DNA from: Diplocloster agilis
GTDB taxonomy: Bacteria > Bacillota > Clostridia > Lachnospirales > Lachnospiraceae
DNA length: 64,000 bases
NCBI RefSeq assembly: GCF_019042275.1
Contig: NZ_JAHQCW010000008.1
Coordinates: 62,001 to 126,000 of the forward strand
Direction of reading: 5' to 3'
The notes under the pieces were generated by a model, which was not told the DNA's origin, searched no databases, and was given only the letters and a program-made list of their open reading frames with translations. Within the stretch, counting starts at the first letter, position 1. The number at the start of each line of letters is the position of its first letter. Position numbers and translations under genes: made by a program. Shown here one piece after another: positions 16,065-25,290 of this stretch.

Positions 16065-16208
16065 CAGAAATATCCTCCTTCATTAATTAGTATAGGCTGT
16101 ACACCCATGGCCATTATAGCATAAAATACTCCGGATGTATCCAGTATTATCCTGATTTCCTGATTCTTTTCCATAACCTGTTTTTCATGACAGCGCCTGC
16201 CTTTATCC

Positions 16209-17324
16209 TCAGTCAGGACCGCCATCTCCCGCATCCGTAGATCTCCCTGTCCTCAATACTGCCGGAAATGTACAGGATACCTCTTGTCCCGGCTCCTTCA
16301 GCAGCTCTAATACAGCCCGGGCCGCCCTTCGGCCCAACTCCTCCTGGGGATGTACAATCGTAGTCAGACTGATATCCATCGTCGCATATTCCGAATCATC
16401 AAATCCCGTAACCGCCATATCCTCCGGCACCCGGATTCCCTTATCCTTCAAAAGCTGAATCAGACGGAACGCAATTCTGTCGTCGTGGCACATCACCGCC
16501 GTACAGCCGCTGATCCTATCCAGATACTCTCTCATTTTATGGCCGGTAAACATCGTTTGTATATCTTCCGACGAATACCATAGAATCCTGTCATTCTTTA
16601 TTTCCAGCTGATGCTCCAGCATAAACTTCATATATCCTTCATACCGGGCCACTCCGGTACTTTCATCCAGCTTGCAGACCGCCGCGATCTTCCGATGCCC
16701 TAACCCATATAAGTGCTCCGCCAGTTTCCAAAATCCGCCCGCATCGTCCAGCATCATACTGCCGGCCCGGAAGCCCGACGTTCCCCGCATTTCATCCGCT
16801 CTGCGGTGGAGAAATACCAGCGGGTGTTCCCTGGCAAATGAACAATAAAGCTCCCGGTTGATCAATGGAAGCCCTGATTTTACAGGCTCCGCGATCAGAC
16901 CGCTGACCCGGTCGCCGGTCATCCTTTTGATGGCCTCCCGCTCCAGCTCGTATTGTTGGGAAAGGATACACAGCCGCATGGCATATCCGTTTTCATACAG
17001 GCAGTCGCTGATTCCTTTTAAAACCTGCGGAAATATATAATCATTCACGCTGTTCATCAGGACTCCGATGCTCTTAAGGCTGCTCTTCTCCTCGGTTTGC
17101 CGCGCGCCGTTTCCCGGAGATACATAGGTTCCGCTGCCTTGTATTTTATATACGAGGCCTTCCTCCTCCAAGATCTTCATCGCCTGTCTGACCGTCTGCC
17201 TGCTCACGTCAAATCTGCCGCATAATTCTTCTTCTCCCGGAATCCGTTTGTCTTCCTCAAAGAATCCGCTCTTCACCTGATCACGGATCCAGCCTGCAAC
17301 CCTCTGATATTTAAACTCTGGCAT
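16209..17324 (-). CDS. GntR/LacI hybrid regulator (AraR-like)
   Basis: 371-residue regulator with a GntR winged helix at the N-terminus (IPGEEELCGRFDVSRQTVRQAMKILEEEGLVYKIQGSGTYV) and a LacI/GalR-type effector domain ending AVTGFDDSEYATMDISLTTIVHPQEELGRRAA. This is the layout of AraR, the arabinose repressor, though no arabinose genes are adjacent. Start at 17324 is preferred to the ATG at 17336 because GGAGGT falls 6 bases before it. Its promoter overlaps a small palindrome, suggesting self-regulation. Targets must lie elsewhere or be the small gene upstream. Confidence 0.85.
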   Translation of the reverse strand: MPEFKYQRVAGWIRDQVKSGFFEEDKRIPGEEELCGRFDVSRQTVRQAMKILEEEGLVYKIQGSGTYVSPGNGARQTEEKSSLKSIGVLMNSVNDYIFPQVLKGISDCLYENGYAMRLCILSQQYELEREAIKRMTGDRVSGLIAEPVKSGLPLINRELYCSFAREHPLVFLHRRADEMRGTSGFRAGSMMLDDAGGFWKLAEHLYGLGHRKIAAVCKLDESTGVARYEGYMKFMLEHQLEIKNDRILWYSSEDIQTMFTGHKMREYLDRISGCTAVMCHDDRIAFRLIQLLKDKGIRVPEDMAVTGFDDSEYATMDISLTTIVHPQEELGRRAARAVLELLKEPGQEVSCTFPAVLRTGRSTDAGDGGPD

Positions 17325-17444
17325 TTTAACCTCCATCGGTGCGTCTTTTCACACATTGCAAGGCGAACACTTTTTTGTTCAGCCTTTGTTTTTTCATAAG
17401 TATAGGATTTGGAAATTTTATGTTAAAATCGGGATTGTCTGAAA

Positions 17445-17475
17445 TTATTATACAATAATACATACAACTTTACAA
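17445..17475 (-). promoter_or_regulatory. Promoter and possible operator of GntR/LacI gene
   Basis: On the minus strand TTGTAA (17470-17475), 17 bases, TATAAT (17447-17452). The -10 lies inside the palindrome TTATTATACAATAA (17445-17458), a plausible autorepressor site. Confidence 0.65.
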
Positions 17476-17544
17476 CAAAAACAATACAATTTAAAATATT
17501 TCATAATTTCCTTACACTCTAAATACAATTTTTACGTATTTTCA

Positions 17545-17588
17545 TTGACTATTGTACGGTTATATGTTATATTATATTCTAATATAAC
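17545..17588 (+). promoter_or_regulatory. Promoter with overlapping 9-bp inverted repeat
   Basis: TTGACT (17545-17550), 17 bases, TATATT (17568-17573). A perfect inverted repeat GTTATATTA/TAATATAAC (17566-17574 and 17580-17588) covers the -10, so it may be an operator. It drives the small gene at 17654. Confidence 0.6.
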
Positions 17589-17653
17589 AATCATTTTAAA
17601 TACATTTCGGTCCCTTTTTATTTCACTATCCTTTTCCTGGCGGGGTGAGGCAA

Positions 17654-17812
17654 TTGAACACAAGTACATGGTTTCAAATGATACAATACATATATGTCAA
17701 CGATCGAACCACCGAAATAAGTCATATGACCGAATCTGAAATAAAAAGCTTATATAATAAGTTAAAGAACAGCCAGGAGGAACCGGAGCGCGAAAAACCG
17801 GGAATGCCGTAA
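17654..17812 (+). CDS. 52-residue small protein, function unknown
   Basis: A complete small transcription unit: promoter at 17545-17573, GTGAGG ribosome site, TTG start at 17654, 52 codons, and a strong terminator that begins within the last codons. The predicted protein starts MNTSTWFQMIQYIYVND and continues with a charged helical part (SHMTESEIKSLYNKLKN) and an acidic/basic tail ending KPGMP. No membrane segment. I do not recognise a family. It faces away from the AraR-like gene across an AT-rich region, so that regulator could control it. Confidence 0.5.
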   Translation: MNTSTWFQMIQYIYVNDRTTEISHMTESEIKSLYNKLKNSQEEPEREKPGMP

Positions 17813-17845
17813 CAGCCAATAAGCAGTTACGGTATTCCCGGTTTT
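17793..17845. terminator. Bidirectional terminator
   Basis: About 20-bp near-perfect stem (arms 17793-17813 and 17826-17845, one G-T pair) with A run on the left and T run on the right. It serves the small gene and the convergent MATE gene. Confidence 0.85.
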
Positions 17846-17863
17846 AGCATTCCATGTTCTGTC

Positions 17864-19186
17864 TCATTTCACCGGCAATTCTTTCGTATATTTCACCATC
17901 AGGTATCCCACCGCGGCCGTTATCAGCAGTTCCGTGACCGGCATGGCAAACCACAGCGCGCCGGCTCCCATAAACAAAGGCAGAAACCAGATCAGCAGCC
18001 CGCTGACCAGCACTCCCCGGAAAACCGACACGAAGAACGAGGCCCGGGGCTTCATCAGGGATTGAAAGTAATAGGTGGAAAATATATTAAAAGGCAGCAA
18101 CAAAAACGAGATCCCGTAAGCCCGGAGAATCGAAGGCCCAACGGCCAGCACTTCAGCGGTAGGATTCATAAAGATACGGATAAACCCATTCGGGAAATAA
18201 AGGATCAGCGCAGTCCAGGCCAGCCCGAAAAAGGCGGCGCTCAACAGCGCATATCTCAGTGTCTGCCGGATCCGTTCCCATTGCCGGGCTCCGAAATTAA
18301 TCGAAAATATCGGTTGGGAAGCCTGTCCCACACTGTACGCGCAGCACTGTACTATCGTACTGATATTGACTATGACGCCATAGACCGCCAGCTCATTGGT
18401 TCCCGCATATTTCATAATCTGCCTGTTAAACAGCGTCGTCAGGATGCCCATCGCAATGTCGATAAAAAAAGTGGAAAATCCTGTGATCCCGATATTTTTC
18501 AGTTTTACCGGCAGTCCTTTCGGCCTGGTAAACCTCAGCGTATTCTTACCGGTCAAAAAGTGGGAAAGCATAATGAGAAAGGTAATAAGCGCCCCTATAG
18601 CGGTAGCCACGCCCGCCCCTTTAATACCCATATCCAACCGGAATACGCAGATATAATCCCCAGCCACATTAAAGATCCCTCCGGCCAGGACAGCGGCAGT
18701 CGCAAGGCCCGGATTGCTGTCGTTGCGCAGAAATGCCGCCAGCATCTGGTTAAATAAAAAGAAAGGCACCGCAAATTTCACCGGTCCTAAGTATTCCCTG
18801 GCTAGCGGCAGCAGCGTCTCTTCCGCGCCGAAAAATTTCAGCATCGGCCGGTCAAAGAACACTATGGCCCCCCAGCTTGCCAGGGCCAGCACAATGGTAC
18901 CGACCAGCGCGGCGGTAAAGTATTCGTTCGCCGCTTCGCCCTGCCCTTTTCCCCTGGCTGTGCTGAACAAAACTGATCCGCCGATTCCCGTCAGAAGCCC
19001 CAGGCTGTATATAATATTCCAGACCGGAGCTACCACAGCCAGCGCGGCGGTACCGGCCGGTCCCTGATACTGACCCACCATGGCCATGTCCACCAGTCCG
19101 TAGATGGAAGAGATCAACGCGCTTCCGAAAGCCGCCGCCAGATATTTAAAATATATCTTTCTCACTTTCCCATGTAATAGATCCAT
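17864..19186 (-). CDS. MATE-family efflux transporter (MepA-like)
   Basis: 440-residue membrane antiporter with about twelve hydrophobic segments. MDLLHGKVRKIYFKYLAAAFGSALISSIYGLVDMAMVG is the usual MepA-type beginning, and SIFGA-like QPIFSINFGARQ and LRNDSNPGLATAAVL are conserved in the second half. Such proteins export cations and drugs using sodium or proton gradients. The ATG at 19186 has AAAGGAGG upstream; an ATG 60 bases further out lies in the leader. A consensus promoter and a terminator-type leader precede it, so expression is probably controlled by attenuation, perhaps by guanidine. Confidence 0.88.
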   Translation of the reverse strand: MDLLHGKVRKIYFKYLAAAFGSALISSIYGLVDMAMVGQYQGPAGTAALAVVAPVWNIIYSLGLLTGIGGSVLFSTARGKGQGEAANEYFTAALVGTIVLALASWGAIVFFDRPMLKFFGAEETLLPLAREYLGPVKFAVPFFLFNQMLAAFLRNDSNPGLATAAVLAGGIFNVAGDYICVFRLDMGIKGAGVATAIGALITFLIMLSHFLTGKNTLRFTRPKGLPVKLKNIGITGFSTFFIDIAMGILTTLFNRQIMKYAGTNELAVYGVIVNISTIVQCCAYSVGQASQPIFSINFGARQWERIRQTLRYALLSAAFFGLAWTALILYFPNGFIRIFMNPTAEVLAVGPSILRAYGISFLLLPFNIFSTYYFQSLMKPRASFFVSVFRGVLVSGLLIWFLPLFMGAGALWFAMPVTELLITAAVGYLMVKYTKELPVK

Positions 19187-19204
19187 GATGTCCTCCTTTA
19201 ATAA

Positions 19205-19302
19205 ATGTACTGAACAAAAAAACCGGATAAAGAACAGGCATTTCAACCTGTCACCTTATCCGGCTTCGCATTTCTCTTGAATGATCCGCCCTCCGAGTGA
19301 GC
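19205..19302 (-). ncRNA. Attenuator leader RNA, candidate guanidine-IV (mepA) riboswitch
   Basis: Between a consensus promoter and the MATE start lies a leader of about 116 bases. Its 3' half is an intrinsic terminator: arms 19256-19263 and 19223-19230 (CCGGATAA), an inner CAGG/CCTG helix, then seven T (19216-19222). Upstream of it is a purine-rich GGAGGGCGGATCATTC segment. Guanidine-IV riboswitches (mepA motif) are known to sit before MATE genes in Clostridia as transcriptional ON switches. Promoter, terminator and gene type fit; the class assignment is from memory and needs a covariance-model search. Confidence 0.5.
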
Positions 19303-19308
19303 GTAGAT

Positions 19309-19337
19309 ATTATAGCATATGATTTTCGAACAATCAA
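19309..19337 (-). promoter_or_regulatory. Promoter of MATE gene
   Basis: TTGATT (19332-19337), 17 bases, TATAAT (19309-19314) on the minus strand; start expected near 19302. Confidence 0.75.
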
Positions 19338-19394
19338 GAATAGAAAAACCTTTTATTAGCTTCTCTGCAAAGAAGAATACCAACCGATGGATTT

Positions 19395-21890
19395 TCACCG
19401 CTCACCAATCTCCAGATAATAACGTTTCCCAGCCAGTGTTTGAAATTCAATTCTGTCACTGCTTACGCGCTGCGCCTCTACCGTGCTGCCCGCTTCATCC
19501 AGCAGTCTGGCCTGTTGAATACCGGCATAGTGAACGGACACCGTCCCCGCTTTGACTGCATGCACACAGGCACGCAGCAGCCGGCCCGCTTTCCATTCCA
19601 CATCCCAGATATTATTCCCCCGGGCTGCCAGCCCCTGAAAGCTTCCGTCCCGCCACTCCCGCGGCAGCGCAGGCAGCAGACGCGTGACGCCCGTCTTGCT
19701 CTGCAGCAGCATCTCACAGATACCCGCCGTCAGTCCAAAGTTTCCGTCGATCTGGAACGGAGGATGCGCGTCGAAGAGATTCGGATATATACCTGTCCGG
19801 ATCAGCATTTGAATCAGCCGATAAGCCTTATCGCCTTCTCCGGTTCTGGCCCGGGCATTGATCCTTTGCCCCATTCCCCAGCCGGTGCTCACATCCGTGC
19901 GCTGATCCAGCGCCACAACCGCGGCGCGCAGAAGCTTCTCATTGTCCAAGGAAATCAGGCTTCCCGGATACAGCCCCAGCATATGGGACAGATGGCGGTG
20001 CGCATATCCTTCCGATTCTTTTATACTGTCCGCCTTGCCTTCCTCGAACCATTCTTTCAGCTGTCCGTCATCTCCGATTTCAACGGGGCCTTTTAGCCGC
20101 TTCTGGTTCTCTTTCCAGATTTCCGTCAATTCACGGTCCACCCCCAGCAGCCCGGCCCCGCGGATGGCGTCCTCATAGAGCTGCCAGATCAGCGTATGCT
20201 CGTAGGTATTTCCCTCGGTCCGCGGGCCGTGCTCGGGTGAATAGGCCGGGGACGCTGCCAGCGTTTTGTCAGCCCTCAGGACCAGCAGCTGGTCATAAAG
20301 CTTTGCCTCCTCGCGCATCATGGGGTATATGATATTTTTCAGCATCTCCTTGTCGCCTGTAAATTCATAGTATTCCCAGCAATTCTGAAGAATCCAGGGC
20401 ACCGCCGCAGGGGACCAGCCCCAGTCGAAGGACCAGCCCGGGCAGGTCCAGCCAAACGGAGTATTCTGGGTATGGGCCATGAATCCATTTTCCGGCTCCA
20501 TGGGCGTACTTTCGATACCGGCATAGATCTTCGCGGTAACCCGGCCCGGCTCTCTTAAGGAGTCCACATAGCGGATCAGCGGCAGGATACATTCCGCCAT
20601 ATTGGCGGGGCCTGCCGGCCAGTAATTCATCTGAAGGTTCACATTCAGGTGATAATCGGAGCTCCAGATGGGAGCATTGGACACGTTCCAGACCCCCTGA
20701 AGGTTCGCCGGGAGCTGTGAATCCTCACGGGAGGAACTGATCAGCAGATACCTTCCATACTGGAACAGCAGCACCTCCAGATAGCTTTTCTCCGATTCGG
20801 AGGCCAGTCCGCTTTTATATCTTTCCAGCAGCCGGTCTGTCGTATAACGGGAGCTTTCCGTTCCAAGGTTAAGGCTGACCCGGGAAAATATCTTCCGATA
20901 GTCACGGATATGTTCTTCCTTTAACCGTTCGTAACCACAGGCAGCCGCGCGTTCCAATACCTGCGCGACTCTCTCTCTGAGCGCCTCCGAGGTTTCCCCG
21001 GTGCGGTATGCAGGCCAGCGGTTTTCATAATCGGTCGCGGCGGCCAGATATAAGACAGCGGATTCTGCCTCATTGATAACCAGCCGGTCACCGGCCGCCT
21101 TTATATTTCCCCCGTCCGTCTCTACTTTTAGGATCGAGCAATATTTTAGCCCGTTATCCTTCACTTCTCCTTCAAGTTTAAGAATATTCTGTTCTGCAAT
21201 CGTAATTCCCTGCTGCGCGGAGTCAAAAGAGATCACCAGATTCAGCTTATCTTCTCCCTGGGCCGACAGCTTTGCAGCCAATACCTTCGCCGGATGGCTC
21301 ATAAAATATTCCCGTTCGTAACGGGTCCCACCGTGTACCTTCGGCGTTTCATCAGAAGCGCAGCAGGCTTGGCCGCAGTCAAAGGCCACCTGCGCCATCG
21401 CATTGTCAAGATTAAGGCTCCGCCGGTAATTTCCGGCAATGTCCTCATCTATCCCTTCGTACCGGATTCTTAAGTTTCCCCAGCACTGATAAGCGCCGTA
21501 TCCATCGACGCCTCCTGTCAGTTCCTCGCAGGCCTCGGAGGCCTCGGCATTTCTTCCTTCCCGAAAGAGCTTCTGTATCTTTCTGAGGGTCTTGCCATCG
21601 CGCCCGCGTTCTTCCAGATTCCCGCCCATATAATCCGGCCGGCCAGGGCCGGGGCCTCCGGTCCAGAGGGTCTTCTCATTAAAGGTCAGGCGTTCTTCAC
21701 CGATTCCGCCATAAATATTCGCCCCCATATCACCGTTGCCGATCGGCAGGGTGTACTGCTGCCATATATTTTCCTCCGCCGACCTGCCGGCACCGGGACT
21801 TAATATCAGAGCGCCTTTGGCGGCCGGTTCGTTATATTGTAGAATAAGCTTTGATCCGTTCAGGCCCGGATTCTTCCCCAATTGTTCCAT
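19395..21890 (-). CDS. GH95 alpha-L-fucosidase (1,2-alpha type)
   Basis: 831-residue inverting glycosidase that removes alpha-1,2-linked L-fucose, as in H-antigen and fucosyllactose. The N-terminal domain has LPIGNGDMGANIYGGIGEERLTFNEKTLWTGG. The (alpha/alpha)6 core carries HLNVNLQMNYWPA with the two catalytic-water Asn, SPAYSPEHGP with the acid Glu, and HPPFQIDGNFGLTAG with the Asp, all intact. No signal peptide, so it acts in the cytoplasm on imported sugars. AGGAG precedes the ATG; 60 bases downstream of the HD-protein gene on the same strand, so co-transcription is likely. There is no local transporter. Confidence 0.93.
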   Translation of the reverse strand: MEQLGKNPGLNGSKLILQYNEPAAKGALILSPGAGRSAEENIWQQYTLPIGNGDMGANIYGGIGEERLTFNEKTLWTGGPGPGRPDYMGGNLEERGRDGKTLRKIQKLFREGRNAEASEACEELTGGVDGYGAYQCWGNLRIRYEGIDEDIAGNYRRSLNLDNAMAQVAFDCGQACCASDETPKVHGGTRYEREYFMSHPAKVLAAKLSAQGEDKLNLVISFDSAQQGITIAEQNILKLEGEVKDNGLKYCSILKVETDGGNIKAAGDRLVINEAESAVLYLAAATDYENRWPAYRTGETSEALRERVAQVLERAAACGYERLKEEHIRDYRKIFSRVSLNLGTESSRYTTDRLLERYKSGLASESEKSYLEVLLFQYGRYLLISSSREDSQLPANLQGVWNVSNAPIWSSDYHLNVNLQMNYWPAGPANMAECILPLIRYVDSLREPGRVTAKIYAGIESTPMEPENGFMAHTQNTPFGWTCPGWSFDWGWSPAAVPWILQNCWEYYEFTGDKEMLKNIIYPMMREEAKLYDQLLVLRADKTLAASPAYSPEHGPRTEGNTYEHTLIWQLYEDAIRGAGLLGVDRELTEIWKENQKRLKGPVEIGDDGQLKEWFEEGKADSIKESEGYAHRHLSHMLGLYPGSLISLDNEKLLRAAVVALDQRTDVSTGWGMGQRINARARTGEGDKAYRLIQMLIRTGIYPNLFDAHPPFQIDGNFGLTAGICEMLLQSKTGVTRLLPALPREWRDGSFQGLAARGNNIWDVEWKAGRLLRACVHAVKAGTVSVHYAGIQQARLLDEAGSTVEAQRVSSDRIEFQTLAGKRYYLEIGER

Positions 21891-21950
21891 GAGTGGTCTC
21901 CTATTCGATTATTCCGGCTGGTTCTGCCAACTTCCCTTTCCGCCGTCCGT

Positions 21951-23402
21951 TTACATTTGTACCGGAAGCGCATACTCTCTTAAAATACAAACCTTGGTCG
22001 AATACAGGCGGGACATCAGGGACGCCGGGCTGTCCGACAGCAGGATGGGTTCCTTCCCCTCCTCAATAATCGTAATCCCCTCCTGAAGCCGCCGTATCCT
22101 CATGATATCTGCCTGCTGCGGGCTGATCTTACCCTCTTCCAGAAGTTTTAGCAGCTTCTGTTCATACACCGCCGAAGGCTGCTGATGGGTAAAGCTCTCG
22201 ATATTCAGAATCGGAACCGTTTCGGCATCATCCCTGTATACATTCCGGCAGATCGGGTTTTCCTTAAGATGCTCCCGCAATTCTTCCTCGCTCGAAAAGG
22301 TCACGGAGATCTGCTTATTCTCCGTCAGATCCAGTTCCTGGTATTTCAGCAGAAGTTCCTGGAATACATCCGCATAAGGGGAATATCCCATGGACACATG
22401 ATGCACGCTGTCCCAGAACGCCCGGTCTGTAAAATACAAAAACTCCGTCTTACCGTTATGTTTCTTGATATACTGGAGCAGCACCTCGGGAGACGGATAC
22501 TCGCTGGTATTCTTGCTGATGAAGATCTCCGTCAGTGTGCGGGCCATGAATTCCAGTATGGAAACATGCCGGTTAAAAAAGACCTGGGTATAAGAATAAT
22601 AGCGGTTCATCAGGAACTGATCGGCGATGGATATCCCTTTGGGATGAACCCCGATAATCTCCCCGCCGTGATAATCCGTCCTCGCTAAATTTCTCAAAAA
22701 GAGGCCCAGCTCAAATCCGCCGTAGCTGGTCCCGGAAAACGTGGCGTCCCTCATGATATAATCGATCCGGTCGGCGTCCAGTTCGGAATGGACCAGCTGC
22801 ACCAGGCCGGAGATTTTGGGATTGCGTTCCACATTTCCAACTATAATATCACAGATATTTTCAATGGTGATCAGAGGACAGCCGCCGCAATGTCTGTCAA
22901 TGATACCGCGGATATCCCCGTCGCTTTTAATCACCTGTTCCGTAATATGTTCATGGTGATAGGGATTCGAGGGTTCCTGCATATAGTGCAGCCGGGTATC
23001 CCCAACGGAATGAAGTCCATCGATCACCCTTTGCTTCTGATTCCTCACAACGTCCTCGGGATTCGCAGGCAGGCTTTTATACGCCCGCTCCCCCACATGG
23101 GAAAGCGGGTAATGCCCGATGTCATGAAGCAGCCCGGCCAGCCGAACCAGCTGCCGTTCTTCGCCGGAATACCGCAGCTGGATCGCCATCTGATCCGCCA
23201 GATGCATTACGCCCAGGGAATGGATAAATCGGGTATGTTCCGCTCCCGGGAATATCCAGTTCGTAAGCCCCAGCTGTTTGATACTCTGCAGTCGCTTAAA
23301 AATCGGGAGCTCTATAATTTCCTTTTCCACGGCCGTGAATTCAATAAAGCCATGCACATTGTCCAATATTTTGTCTATAAATCTGACCTGATATCCGTCC
23401 AT
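21951..23402 (-). CDS. HD-domain phosphohydrolase (SAMHD1/dGTPase-like)
   Basis: 483-residue metal-dependent phosphohydrolase. KRLQSIKQLGLTNWIFPGAEHTRFIHSLGVMHLA followed by LLHDIGHYPLSHVGE gives the H...HD...D motif, and LDADRIDYIMRDATFSG is the conserved later Asp region of the YwfO/SAMHD1 branch. Relatives hydrolyse nucleotides, some of them dNTPs; the substrate here is not determinable. CGGAGG lies before the ATG. It lies between the YARHG lipoprotein gene (53 bases upstream) and GH95, all on the minus strand. Confidence 0.88.
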   Translation of the reverse strand: MDGYQVRFIDKILDNVHGFIEFTAVEKEIIELPIFKRLQSIKQLGLTNWIFPGAEHTRFIHSLGVMHLADQMAIQLRYSGEERQLVRLAGLLHDIGHYPLSHVGERAYKSLPANPEDVVRNQKQRVIDGLHSVGDTRLHYMQEPSNPYHHEHITEQVIKSDGDIRGIIDRHCGGCPLITIENICDIIVGNVERNPKISGLVQLVHSELDADRIDYIMRDATFSGTSYGGFELGLFLRNLARTDYHGGEIIGVHPKGISIADQFLMNRYYSYTQVFFNRHVSILEFMARTLTEIFISKNTSEYPSPEVLLQYIKKHNGKTEFLYFTDRAFWDSVHHVSMGYSPYADVFQELLLKYQELDLTENKQISVTFSSEEELREHLKENPICRNVYRDDAETVPILNIESFTHQQPSAVYEQKLLKLLEEGKISPQQADIMRIRRLQEGITIIEEGKEPILLSDSPASLMSRLYSTKVCILREYALPVQM

Positions 23403-23455
23403 TTTTCATCCTCCGAAAACTGCCCCATTACCGCATCCTGCACACGGCAGCCCAA

Positions 23456-24295
23456 TTAAGGCTCCCAATGATCCAGCTTAGCCAACAGTTCCACATTTCC
23501 CTGCTCTACCTCATTAAACACCGAGGCATCAAACTCGTCCGCCGCCGTTTCGGGATTATACCATTCCTGTCCCCGGAAATATGCATCCAGATCCGGATCG
23601 CTGAACATGTAACCATGTCTGGCATAGATTTCATTTTTTGCCAGATGGATTATGAGACTCGGGCAATCCTGAAAATCTTCCTCTTCATATTTTCTTTTGT
23701 CCGTTTCAAACATCGGCTCCATGACAATGTCCATACCGGTGCGTTCGTGCTGTTCATGCCACCCCACTACCTCGGGCCAAAAAGAACATTGTTCCCTGTA
23801 TGCCGCCGGCTCATTTTCTCCTGACGAGCCGCCGTCCGGTAATATTTCCGGGTCTGATACGCTTCCCTGGCGCCGCACTGTGGAACCGGTGACCGACATG
23901 CCGATCGGATTGCTGTCACTTAACTTTAAGTCTTCCACCGTTACGGTGATCTCATCCCCGTTGAATGCAAACCGCAGCACACCACTGCTGCCCCAGCCGT
24001 CGTCGGCAAAAGAATACTCCGCCTGTCCAGCCTTAATCTCACAGGAAATCTCATCCACTCCGGCTTCCCGGTTATAGGAGCTGGTATTATAGTAATAGCT
24101 TCCTGTCATCTTCGTCTGTTCGATTTCCACCGACAAGCTCGCGCCGCCCTGCGCCCTTGTGTAGTCCGCCGAATAGCCTCCCGTGGTCCATAAACCGCTA
24201 TAGGAAGAATAATCTTCCCGTTCCGGAGTTTTCCCGCATCCGAGCGTCTGAAAGGCCAATAGTATCAAGCTTAATAATGTAAGTTTTCTAAGCAT
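23456..24295 (-). CDS. YARHG-domain lipoprotein
   Basis: 279-residue secreted lipoprotein. The signal peptide MLRKLTLLSLILLAFQTLGCGK ends in the lipobox TLGC. A central beta-rich region of about 120 residues is followed by a linker and a C-terminal YARHG domain (AKNEIYARHGYMFSDPDLDAYFRGQEWYNP, about 217-247), an extracellular module thought to bind the cell wall. The function of the whole is unknown. GGAGGAC precedes the ATG. First gene of a possible three-gene minus-strand unit. Confidence 0.85.
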   Translation of the reverse strand: MLRKLTLLSLILLAFQTLGCGKTPEREDYSSYSGLWTTGGYSADYTRAQGGASLSVEIEQTKMTGSYYYNTSSYNREAGVDEISCEIKAGQAEYSFADDGWGSSGVLRFAFNGDEITVTVEDLKLSDSNPIGMSVTGSTVRRQGSVSDPEILPDGGSSGENEPAAYREQCSFWPEVVGWHEQHERTGMDIVMEPMFETDKRKYEEEDFQDCPSLIIHLAKNEIYARHGYMFSDPDLDAYFRGQEWYNPETAADEFDASVFNEVEQGNVELLAKLDHWEP

Positions 24296-24481
24296 CCAAG
24301 TAGTCCTCCTGTTTTCAATACTGCCGCTGTCAAATTATTATATAGTCTCACTATAACATCCTATCACACATCCGGTATAATAAAATACTGTCTCTATTAT
24401 ATATTCCCGGAACCTAATTGACTATATTTATTTTTATTTCGTAATAGCCGGTCCGCTATTCAGGAATACTAAAGCATCTGC

Positions 24482-24502
24482 AACCCTCCACTATAACACC
24501 AG
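24482..24502 (+). promoter_or_regulatory. Candidate MerR operator, copy 1
   Basis: AACCCTCCACTATAACACCA upstream of the merR gene; 18 of 21 bases match a second copy at 25290-25310 before the ABC genes. TATGAT at 24513-24518 could be the -10. Confidence 0.6.
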
Positions 24503-24546
24503 CCTTTTCAACTATGATATGATCTTCTTAGTCAGGAGGTACATCC

Positions 24547-25290
24547 ATGAATACTTACAGAACTTCCCAGGTGGCGGCCATCGTCGGAGTGCATCCGAAT
24601 ACGGTGCGGCTGTATGAAAAATTGGATCTTATACCAAAACCGGAGCGGAGGCCTAACGGCTACCGCATATACACGGATTTTCATATCGAGCAGTTCAAGC
24701 TCGTGCGGCTCGCTTTTCAGGTTGAGGTGCTGCAAAACGGCCTTCGGAAAAAAATTGTCCGCATGGTAAAAGCGTCAGCCTCAGGTAACTTTGATCATGC
24801 GCTGGCCCTCACACAGGAATATCTGACCCAGCTCGGCCAAGAGCGTCAAAACGCGGAGGAGGCGGTTGAAATCGCAAAACGCATCCTGGCCGGGCAGCCC
24901 CAGGAAAACGCGCGTTTTCTGAAACGCAGGGAAGTATCCGCCTATCTGAATATTTCCATGGATACTCTGCGGAATTGGGAGATGAACGGCCTGCTTTCGG
25001 TCAGGCGAAAACAAAACGGATACCGGGTGTACACAGACCAGGACATCAAACGTTTGAAAATTATTCGTTCCCTGCGCTGCGCCAACTATTCACTGGAAGC
25101 GATTTTGCGCATGCTGCAGCAATTATCGGCCAATCCGGACGCGGATCTCAAAGAGGCGCTCAACACGCCGGAGGAAGACACGGACATTATCTCGGTGTGC
25201 GATAAACTGATCGTTTCCCTGTCCGCCGCCGAACATAACGCCCTGCTTTTAATCGAAAAACTGCAGGCGATGAAAATCCGTTTTTCCTAA
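24547..25290 (+). CDS. MerR-family regulator with two HTH domains
   Basis: 247-residue regulator that carries two complete MerR winged helices: residues about 3-70 (TYRTSQVAAIVGVHPNTVRLYEKL...RPNGYRIYTDFHIEQFKLV) and about 122-190 (RREVSAYLNISMDTLRNWEMNGL...QNGYRVYTDQDIKRLKII). Both keep the HTH and wing, whereas ordinary MerR proteins have one plus an effector domain. Between them is a helical segment of about 50 residues. Strong AGGAGGT before the ATG. It is followed by an ABC exporter, and the same 21-bp motif precedes both units, so it likely controls itself and the exporter. Confidence 0.88.
   Translation: MNTYRTSQVAAIVGVHPNTVRLYEKLDLIPKPERRPNGYRIYTDFHIEQFKLVRLAFQVEVLQNGLRKKIVRMVKASASGNFDHALALTQEYLTQLGQERQNAEEAVEIAKRILAGQPQENARFLKRREVSAYLNISMDTLRNWEMNGLLSVRRKQNGYRVYTDQDIKRLKIIRSLRCANYSLEAILRMLQQLSANPDADLKEALNTPEEDTDIISVCDKLIVSLSAAEHNALLLIEKLQAMKIRFS

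Noticed and set aside
16209-17812. Arabinose operon
   Set aside because: Only the AraR-like regulator is present; no isomerase, kinase, epimerase or arabinosidase genes are found beside it.
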